Origin: Schizosaccharomyces osmophilus | Taxonomy: Eukaryota > Ascomycota > Schizosaccharomycetes > Schizosaccharomycetales > Schizosaccharomycetaceae | DNA: 64,000 nt | Assembly (NCBI RefSeq): GCF_027921745.1 | Contig: NC_079238.1 | Coordinates: forward strand, 4,836,001 to 4,900,000 | Reading direction: 5' to 3' | Shown: positions 56,792 through 64,000 of the stretch, in pieces | Layout: every line of letters begins with the position of its first letter | Numbering within the stretch: position 1 is the stretch's first letter | Program-made: the position numbers and the translations under genes | Notes under the pieces: generated by a model | The model's database searches: none | Told to the model about the DNA's origin: nothing | The model's input: only the letters and a program-made list of their open reading frames with translations

Positions 56792-57260
56792 ATGTCAGAA
56801 TCTATTCTTTTAGATGAGATTTTCACTGTAACATCTGTTGATGACCAAAAATATCAAAGAGGTAATTCTTAGCGTCTCGAATTGCAATGTCTAATAGCTT
56901 TATAGTTTCTCGGATTACTGGTACATCTGCGCAAAATGATATGGGTCTCACTCTCGATATAAACTCGCAGCTATACCCATTGGAACAAGATGCTACATTC
57001 AGTTTGCAGTTAGCTAGCAATTTGAATAGTCAAGAATTGAAAGATGCCGCAGACTATATTATGTACGGCAAGGTCTACCGGGTTGAGGAAGGAAACGATG
57101 ATAAAATGTAAGTGGAGGTTCTGCCCGTACTATTAATTGATATTAACGATTTAGCTCTGTGTTTATCAGCTTTGGTGGCCTTCTCATGTCTATTGAAGGT
57201 TCTCATCGTAAACTATACCGTTTATCGCTAGAGCATGTTTATTTGCTTCTGAGAAGGTAG
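56792..57260 (+). CDS. rpb8: RNA polymerase I/II/III subunit Rpb8
   Basis: Three exons, 56792-56861, 56906-57107 and 57155-57260, with 44- and 47-nt introns (donors GTAATT and GTAAGT; branches TCTAAT and TTAAC). The spliced protein is 125 aa, the length of S. pombe Rpb8. It reads MSESILLDEIFTVTSVDDQK ... RITGTSAQNDMGLTLDINSQL ... YIMYGKVYRVEE ... SVFISFGGLLMSIEG ... YLLLRR, an OB-fold subunit common to all three nuclear polymerases. Each individual exon is too short to be noticed as an ORF without splicing. Confidence 0.96.
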
Positions 57261-57635
57261 AGTGGAAATGGTTTGTCTAATCTTGTCAAAAAATATATAA
57301 TTTTGGATGGTGTTTATATTTTATGCCTCAAACCTGTATATGACCATGGAATGCTGGACTTTATAAATCAAACTTTATCCGTTAAACCCTTCGATATCTG
57401 TGAGAAGCTAGAAATGATTACACTTTTTTTTATTCTTTACTACTTTTCTGCCTTGTTTAATAGGCAAACAGAAAACAGATGATTTTTGAAAGTATTTACC
57501 ACCAACTCTACATTTAAAGGTTGGAATTGAAGCCTTTTCTACGAGTCAGTTTGGATGTGGAGGAGGCATGAAATAGGTGAAATTGCTTGCTTAAAACATG
57601 TATTCACTAAAATCTATCATAAAGCTATCTAATCA
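57261..57635. other. rpb8 to reductase convergent gap
   Basis: 3' regions of two convergent genes, AT-rich. No feature recognised. Confidence 0.5.
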
Positions 57636-58847
57636 TTAAAAAGGAATGACTTTTCCGTGTTTTAAAGTATCAAACGTTTCTTTGAATCCTTGAAATGTAT
57701 CATAGTATCCATGATAGCCCAATTCACGAGCCTTGGTCATGGATGAAATCACATTATAAGTTCTGCCTACCAAAAAGTCGCAGAAGGCCCATGTGCCGGT
57801 GTCTAAAAGTTTAGGGTCCAAATGTTCGCGTTCAGCAATCTGTTTCCAAGCCTTCTTTACTTTATCTTGCTGGACCCACTTGGGAAGAGAAATATGGTTG
57901 ATTAGTTCACTATTTGGGACATCCTTAATGCCCATTTCCTCTTGGTATAACTTAATAGGTGGAGGTGTGGGTAAGGTCATCTTGTTGCTCAAAGAAGACC
58001 AGTTATCAAATTGGTTTTTAGGGACTTTTACACCAAAGTAGTCAGCGATCTTTGGCCAGGTTCTTGACCAGCTGTGAACGTCACCGTTTACGATGTTGAA
58101 ACGTTCATTGCTAGTTTCTGGTTTCTGAGCAGCCCATACTTGAAAGTCGGCGATTAAACGTGAGTAGGAAATATCGTCAAAGCCTTTATAGAATTTTTCA
58201 TTTCCCGGGAAGTAGAATGGTTCATCTAACTCTTTACAAACAAGAGCATACAGTGCAATTGTGAATGCATGATTCATGTAACTTCCTTGAGAAGCACCAC
58301 AGATATCATTGGGCATAGCAATCACATAGTCCCAAGGCTTATTAGCACTTATTTCTTTGAGGATATCTTCTTGAACGTAATAGAAATTGGGGGAACCTGC
58401 AAAGCTCTCAGGTACACGGCGATCTGATTCCTCCATGGGAAGTCTTACTTCACCGAATTGGAGTCCGTAGTACTTTAGACCAGTTGTTAAAACAACTCTT
58501 TTTAGAGTCTTACTATTGCTTTTTTCAAGTCCTAGCACAAAGTTCTTCAACATTGCACCATTGGTCTTGCACATTACACTTTCCTCTGATTCCTCTTTGT
58601 AGGCAGCATGGAAGGCATATGTAATGTTTGTAACTCCCTCTTTTTGGAGGGTCTCTGCAATCTGTTCAGGGTTGGAATTGATCAAGTCGATTGAATAGTG
58701 CTTAACTTTGCTAGGGAATTTTTCTTTTAGTCTACGAGAGACAGTGTGAATCTTGGAACACTTAGGTTCTTCTAACAGTCGATTGATAATGGCAACACCA
58801 TTAATGCCAGTTGCACCTGTCACAATTGCTTCAAACGATCCTGTCAT
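57636..58847 (-). CDS. PRISE-type short-chain reductase (progesterone 5-beta-reductase/iridoid synthase-like)
   Basis: 403 aa, one exon, clear ATG. Residues 8-17 (IVTGATGING) form a Rossmann dinucleotide-binding loop, and SRR at 37-39 suits NADPH. Two motifs are diagnostic of the PRISE branch of extended SDRs: TGLKYYG (catalytic Lys near 125) and NFYYVQEDIL (catalytic Tyr near 156-157). Plant members reduce enones such as progesterone and 8-oxogeranial; fungal members include SirQ-like proteins and are often in secondary-metabolism clusters. The substrate here is unknown and no cluster partners are adjacent. I recall no S. pombe gene at this place between rpb8 and the SRR1-family gene, so this is probably an accessory gene. 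A long gene-free region lies upstream. Confidence 0.87.
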   Translation of the reverse strand: MTGSFEAIVTGATGINGVAIINRLLEEPKCSKIHTVSRRLKEKFPSKVKHYSIDLINSNPEQIAETLQKEGVTNITYAFHAAYKEESEESVMCKTNGAMLKNFVLGLEKSNSKTLKRVVLTTGLKYYGLQFGEVRLPMEESDRRVPESFAGSPNFYYVQEDILKEISANKPWDYVIAMPNDICGASQGSYMNHAFTIALYALVCKELDEPFYFPGNEKFYKGFDDISYSRLIADFQVWAAQKPETSNERFNIVNGDVHSWSRTWPKIADYFGVKVPKNQFDNWSSLSNKMTLPTPPPIKLYQEEMGIKDVPNSELINHISLPKWVQQDKVKKAWKQIAEREHLDPKLLDTGTWAFCDFLVGRTYNVISSMTKARELGYHGYYDTFQGFKETFDTLKHGKVIPF

Positions 58848-60011
58848 GTTTTTTTTTTCTTAGCTTGCCATGTCTAACGACAGTATGGAAGGTATTTATA
58901 CGTTTCTTGAAGCCTTTGCGTAAAGTTTCTATTGACGTCCATACTTGTCTAGAATTTGAATTGCGAGATACACTGCTCTATAGCCACTTGCTGATGAGCA
59001 TTCTACGGAAAGCCAAAAGTTACAGGTGTTTACGCAAGCTTTACATCAAATGACTATTCTTTCCTGAAGAAAAAATAGAAAACAAAAGTTGAGAACAAAA
59101 CAGAGTACTGTTTCAAAGAACTAGATGTTGTTTTGACTTGCAACGAAACATCATGATTGTCTCAAGTCATGAAAACTAGGAAAATATCGATTTACTCTAC
59201 AAAAGTCATGTTTACTGGTGATTAGAGTAAAGGAGAGTCAGAAACAACGAAAGCTTCTTCAAAAAACCATTTGCAAAAACCAAGCATGTAACGAATGCCA
59301 GAGAAAGCTTTGCATTTTGTCAATTGACTAGCCTTTTAACGAAAATTACGTAACAGTAAACAAACCAGAAGGAACGTTCAGGTAACGGCAGCTCACAAAT
59401 ATCAAACAAAGAAAAACTTGATCAGGTTAATAGAATAAAACATAAATAATCACGAATTAGTTCGTTTTATTAGTTTGGAAGAATTGTGTATCCATCTTGA
59501 ATAGCCTTTGGAAAAGGACTTCAGAATTTGCTTCTAAAGGTTTGAATATTTCGTCAGAATCGGATATTTTTAACAAGAATCGCAAACATGCTTTATAAAG
59601 TCTCGGCTCAAGGTTAGAAAGTTAATAGCCTGTTTTAATTCTGTCAATTCTTTTGTCTTTTTTACTCATTACTTTGGTAGAAGCGTCTATTCCCATTACA
59701 GAATTTTACATATATTCATAAACATTGAAATCACTGAGTGTTTAGCGTGCACGTTGGATTACACAAAGTTTGTTAACAGACACCGTGAATGACATTAAAC
59801 AGTAAACACTGAAAAATTCTTACTTACCACACAACGTAAACAAACGCGAAAGTTGAGGTTTTGAAGTTTGTTTAGCGATTCTAGGCTTCTTTACATCTAT
59901 GGGAATTTTCCAAAAGAAAATAGTAATAAAGAAAAGGCCCACGAAAGCAGAAACAGCCCGTTAATTTCAATAAGCCGTCATCGAGTCGTGTCGCGTGCAT
60001 AGTAGCTTCAT
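58848..60011. other. 1.16-kb gap between PRISE reductase and SRR1-like gene
   Basis: Divergent spacer, longer than usual. Contains two GTAAACAAAC forkhead-type motifs (59356-59365 and 59836-59845). No ORF with protein-like character and no repeats recognised. Confidence 0.5.
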
Positions 60012-60791
60012 ATGGATTTTGTTCTGGTTACCCGTTCTAATAGGAAAAAAAGAGGAAATAAAAAAAAAGAAAAAAAAGGTGCAAGAACGAATGTAAACGT
60101 TGATAATGAGTTATGGTCTCAAGAAGCACTAGAGAAGAGATTGACGAAAAATGAAGAACGATTTCATGTGGGAGCATATTTTGAAAAAATAAAATCTTTT
60201 CTTGAGCCATACTCGCTTCAATTTAAGCATTGTCTAATTCTTGGTCTAGGTCGAGTTCATACTATTACAGCTTCCTTACAACTGCAACTATTCTTCGAAC
60301 TTCAAAGTATTTTTCAAATTCCTTCTCCAAATTGTTCTTTTTACGACCCAGCATTTCTAGAAGATGATATCCAATTTCTACAAAACAAAGACTTTACTTT
60401 ACTAAAAGAATCTCCCAAGCCAGAAGAATGCCTTGAGAATACTTTGCTGTTTATGCCCCACTGCCCTACTTCTTTATACGAACAATGGCTTGATGCTTAC
60501 TCGAAATCCGAAAAACAATTTTCTATGTGTGGTAATAATCTCAAACTGTATGTGGACAATCTACCATCTAAAGAAATTAAGTCAAAATACCCAAACATCT
60601 ATAGAGTATGCCAGCAAAAACTACATACCCAAATTTTATTTCCTGAATTTTCCGAGGCGTTTGCCTTTAATGATTTTGCTTTCCATTTTCCTTGTTCCCA
60701 TCGGTCGAATGAGGATCCAGAGACGACTTCGCCTGAGAAGACACCGTCGACTGCTGTTGATGTTTCAAACGTTGCTGAGCACCCCAATTGA
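60012..60791 (+). CDS. SRR1-family protein
   Basis: 259 aa. The N-terminus is very Lys/Arg-rich (SNRKKRGNKKKEKKGAR). The SRR1-like domain follows, with the hallmark CLILGLGRVHTITASLQLQL, FYDPAFLEDDIQFLQ, TLLFMPHCPTSLYEQWL and NLKLYVDN. The family includes plant SRR1 (circadian/photoperiod signalling) and yeast Ber1 (microtubule-linked); its biochemical activity is uncertain. The last 125 bp of the coding sequence overlap the 3' coding end of pol5 on the opposite strand. Confidence 0.9.
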   Translation: MDFVLVTRSNRKKRGNKKKEKKGARTNVNVDNELWSQEALEKRLTKNEERFHVGAYFEKIKSFLEPYSLQFKHCLILGLGRVHTITASLQLQLFFELQSIFQIPSPNCSFYDPAFLEDDIQFLQNKDFTLLKESPKPEECLENTLLFMPHCPTSLYEQWLDAYSKSEKQFSMCGNNLKLYVDNLPSKEIKSKYPNIYRVCQQKLHTQILFPEFSEAFAFNDFAFHFPCSHRSNEDPETTSPEKTPSTAVDVSNVAEHPN

Positions 60792-63624
60792 CGAAATCAT
60801 GAAAAATATTAGCGCTGAAGTGGCTCTTAGCTGGGTTTTGAATCCAGTTGGCAAAAGTTGACATGTAAACTTCAAAGGCCTCACTTAATTCTGCTCTGTC
60901 AGCTAGCAATCGTAAGAACACTTGAGATATACTAGAACCAGTCGCTCCCAAATTGGCCTTCTTGCTGCATAATTGATGGACCTTTTTTAGTGCTTCAATT
61001 ACGTTCTTCGGCTCAGGGACTGCTTCTGTCCAACGCAACTTGTTTAGTCGGTTACGGAAAACGGCAATTCCCTTTTCTTCTAACACTTTGTGTTTCGTCT
61101 TTGTAACCATTTCTAGCATAGGAAGAATAAATTCAAATCCTAACCCATTGTGGGGTTGTGCTTTGTAAAAATTGTCAATCAAGTCGATAACCTTGACCTT
61201 GAATTGGACAATTTGTAATTTGGTCTCTTCTTCTCCCTTTTTCTTTTCTTTGTTCGATGCTTTCTTCTTCTCACGGAAAACTTCTGCTAATTTGTCGTCC
61301 AAAGCAAGCATTTGTTCATCGTTCATTAGTTCTTCTTCGGAACTTTCACCGTCATTGACTTTAGCATCTGCATCTTCTAATACCTTGTCCAATTTACGTT
61401 CAAGTTCTTCATCGTCAGAACCTTGATTGGAGACCATCTCCCAATCACTACCTTCAGCTTCATCCGTCTCTATTTCTTGGAATCCATCCTCGTCCTCATC
61501 CATTCCTTCCTCTTCTTTTTCTTCTTCTTCTTCTTCCTCTTCACCTTCTCCAGCAAACATTCCTTCTTTGTCTTTTGCATTTTCTTTCGCTGTCAACACA
61601 TCACAAACAAGACGAATGCTGCCGCGGTCCATGTCCTGTGAGAAGGAAACAAAAAGCATGTCCACAAGTCTTCGAAGTAGGTGAGAGGGACGAGACAAAA
61701 GGGACAGCATAACTTCTGTCAAAATCTCCATAGAAGTTGGTTCGCCAGCAGATGATTTCTGCTTGGATTTTTTACTGAAAACCCTGTAATAGCAGTTGTC
61801 AAGATCCTCTAAAACCTCAATTGAGTCTGTATCACCCGCATAGACCTGTAAAAGTACTAATGAATAAAGTAATTGAAAAGCCTGTAATTGTTGCAAATGA
61901 TCGCTCTGCTTATTAATATTTTTGGTAACTTTCTGAAGCACTGATAACGACTTTTCTAAAATTCCATTCACTGATTCATCCATTTGAACAATTAAAACCA
62001 TCTTTTCATCCTTTACGTGATCCAGCAAGCTGTTCAGTGCAGTAAAAGGCCAGTTCTTTTTATTAAGATCACCATCTTCCTTGGAGACTTCAAATGCACT
62101 AGAGCTCAAATAGCTTAGTGCTGACATTAAGCGCAGACGAAACATATTTTGGGTGGCTTCCGAAATTTTAGGACTAGCTTCATTTTCAGGAATTTCAAAA
62201 TAACCATAAGTAATAAAAATATTGAGAAGCTCACTAACCCAGCCGCTATGTTTCACAGATCGGTTACTACGTAAAATATTAAGCATAGTGTCAGTGACCC
62301 ATTGGCGTCTTCCTTCCACAGCCTTCGTTTCAGATGCCATGTCTTTTGGACAATGCTTGATAAATCCTAAAAGCAAGTCAAAAAGAGAGAGGATTCCTTT
62401 CTCAGTAGCCAGAGGAAGAATATGTTCTACCACTTTAGTGTTGGTGAGACGATCAAAATTTAGAGAGCCGCGTTCTCCCAGAAGATGAAGAGCAATGGGA
62501 TATACCAGGGCAGAATCATTTTTGCAAACCTTTTCAGTTTTAGAGACAACGCGTCTTGCAGCCCGGTAAAGGTAGCGTCCTTCGTCACTTAAATGGTTGA
62601 TGAAACAGTGCATAAAATTTCTAGAAAACAAAGTACCCACTGTAGACTTAGTAGCGTAGTCTAAAGCTAACTCTATAATTTGAAGCCCCCAGAACTTACG
62701 CTCCAAAGAAGAAGTGGAAGCAAAAACACCTTCATCTACAACAACGTTCCAGAAATTTTCAAATGGAGCCAATTGTTTATTCGAGTTATTTTTGTATTCA
62801 TTGAATAAGAAGCGCCAAACATAGGGAAGTTTTTGTTTCCATGCGCTATGTTGGCCACCCATTTCCTGTACTTCCACTTGTCGTAAAACTTTTGAAAGAG
62901 TCACAAGATTTGATTTGTGCAAGGGATAAACGGGATCCCAACCAGACATGGACGTAGGATGAGTCTTTACGTTTTCCGGCAAATGAGACATGCAAAGGTA
63001 TAAGCCAATGCCTTCGGAGGACTTTGAGACAGCCGTTGTCTGTAAAAGCTTATCAACAATATCGTAGGCCTCAGACGCATATGATAAAACTGGAATCTGC
63101 TTTACCAAATCATATAAAACGAGAAAACAAGTATCTCTAAGCCAGCTTTTTTTATCAGACAACTGTACAAGCAAATCCACCATTCTTTGGAAGTCATCTT
63201 TGGAAGAGGACTTACGTTGAAGAACAGAAGAAAACGAAATAGTCTGTAAACCAAACAGTAAACCAAAATAATAATCGCGCTCTTCTTGTCCCTTCAAATT
63301 TCCAGTAACAGTGTTATGCTTTACGAGCAGCTCTAAAACTTGCTGAGCAGTTATTTCTTCCTTGCGGGTAATGACCTAGGAAATGGTTAGTGCTTGACGT
63401 TTTATTTCATTATGAAATCCTTTTACCTCAGTAAGAGCAACAGAAAACCCAAGACGGGCGCTTTCGCGACCACTAGAAACACCTTTGGTCAATCGATTCA
63501 AAGCATATTTTAATTCCTCTTCAGTAGCTATCGAATCAATCAATTCCTTTGCAGCTTTTAGTCTTGTATTTTTATCATTCGAAACTAATGTTGTGAATAA
63601 CTCTAATTGTGTTTTTGTCGCCAT
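60667..63624 (-). CDS. pol5: DNA polymerase phi-like nucleolar protein Pol5
   Basis: Two exons, 63624-63427 and 63375-60667, with a 51-nt intron (donor GTAAAA, branch CACTAACC, acceptor CCTAG). The spliced protein is 968 aa, close to the S. pombe value of about 959. Exon 1 begins MATKTQLELFTTLVSNDKN and contains the conserved region NRLTKGVSSGRESARLGFSVALTE. The long helical-repeat body contains a strongly acidic segment (about residues 660-730, runs of Glu/Asp). Pol5/MYBBP1A proteins act in rDNA transcription and ribosome assembly in the nucleolus; despite the name, polymerase activity is doubtful. The 3' coding end overlaps the SRR1-family gene. Confidence 0.94.
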
Positions 63625-64000
63625 TCTTGACGATTTTATTCACAATTGAGGTTGTGGTAAAAAAGTGCTGGTCAAGAGTATCTCCAAAAAAGGTTTCAGA
63701 TCCATCACAAATTTTTTCCATAATAAATTTTAAAGGAGATTTGAAATTTCTTTCTTTTATTATCTGCTTTCTCACCTGAAATAATTGCTTTCCTTGTTTG
63801 TTTGTTTCAAGCATTTGTCGAAGATGCAAATTTCTTAAAAGCTTTCATTGAAACTTCTATAAATTCTGCAAGTGTTTTTAACTACGAAGCTGCAAACGGG
63901 ATTCAAGTTTCGTTCTCGATGAATTTTCGATCCTATATATTTTTGTCGAAGTTACCAACCGGACTAAGTATACTATACCTCGTCCATTTTCTTTTATTAA
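63625..64000. other. pol5 upstream flank, window edge
   Basis: Promoter region of pol5, running to the end of the window. Any divergent gene here would lie beyond the edge. Nothing recognised. Confidence 0.5.

Overview
The window is nuclear DNA of a fission yeast (genus Schizosaccharomyces). It is AT-rich, densely packed and carries about 28 protein genes on both strands. Introns are mostly 42-62 nt, with GTA(A/T)G donors and CTAAC/CTGAT-like branch sites close to the acceptor. Almost every protein can be matched to an S. pombe chromosome II gene of nearly the same length. Divergence in the fast-evolving proteins (securin, Rec15, Nup85) says it is not S. pombe itself; a relative such as S. 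octosporus, S. cryophilus or S. osmophilus is most likely, but I cannot choose among them from sequence alone.

Layout. 0.2-7.5 kb: rec15, an uncertain small ORF, pwp1 and prp16. 7.7-14.1 kb: three minus-strand genes, cdc73 (four exons), krs1 and nup85. 15.5-16.8 kb: an SSU1-type sulfite efflux pump. 17.5-24.0 kb: cnt5, rps24, sib3 and rct1. 24.8-25.0 kb: a tandem tRNA-Met(CAT)/tRNA-Asn(GTT) pair. 26.4-36.1 kb: tif213 (eIF2 gamma), rpl11, pyruvate carboxylase, a HAD phosphatase and a LYR-motif protein. 37.4-64.0 kb: enolase, securin cut2, tim44, fma2, the acetolactate synthase regulatory subunit, meu17, sop2, cdc18, a SMAP-domain protein, an IMPACT-family protein, mitochondrial bL28, rpb8, a PRISE-type reductase, an SRR1-family protein and pol5.

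Most of this is housekeeping, so genes are related by chromosomal history rather than as a pathway. Against remembered S. pombe gene order, the cnt5-rps24-sib3-rct1 block looks inverted; one end lies beside the SSU1-like gene and the other beside the tRNA pair. The SSU1-like gene and the PRISE reductase at 57.6 kb are the two clear accessory genes. Regulatory signals can be read directly: HomolD boxes at both ribosomal protein genes, a cluster of MCB-type boxes before cdc18, an MCB palindrome before rec15, a Mei4-type FLEX element before meu17 and a TATA box before enolase.

No CRISPR array, transposon, LTR element, rRNA or centromeric/telomeric repeat was recognised. Exon coordinates were read by eye from splice signals and frame. 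Homology calls and S. pombe comparisons are from memory and were not searched.
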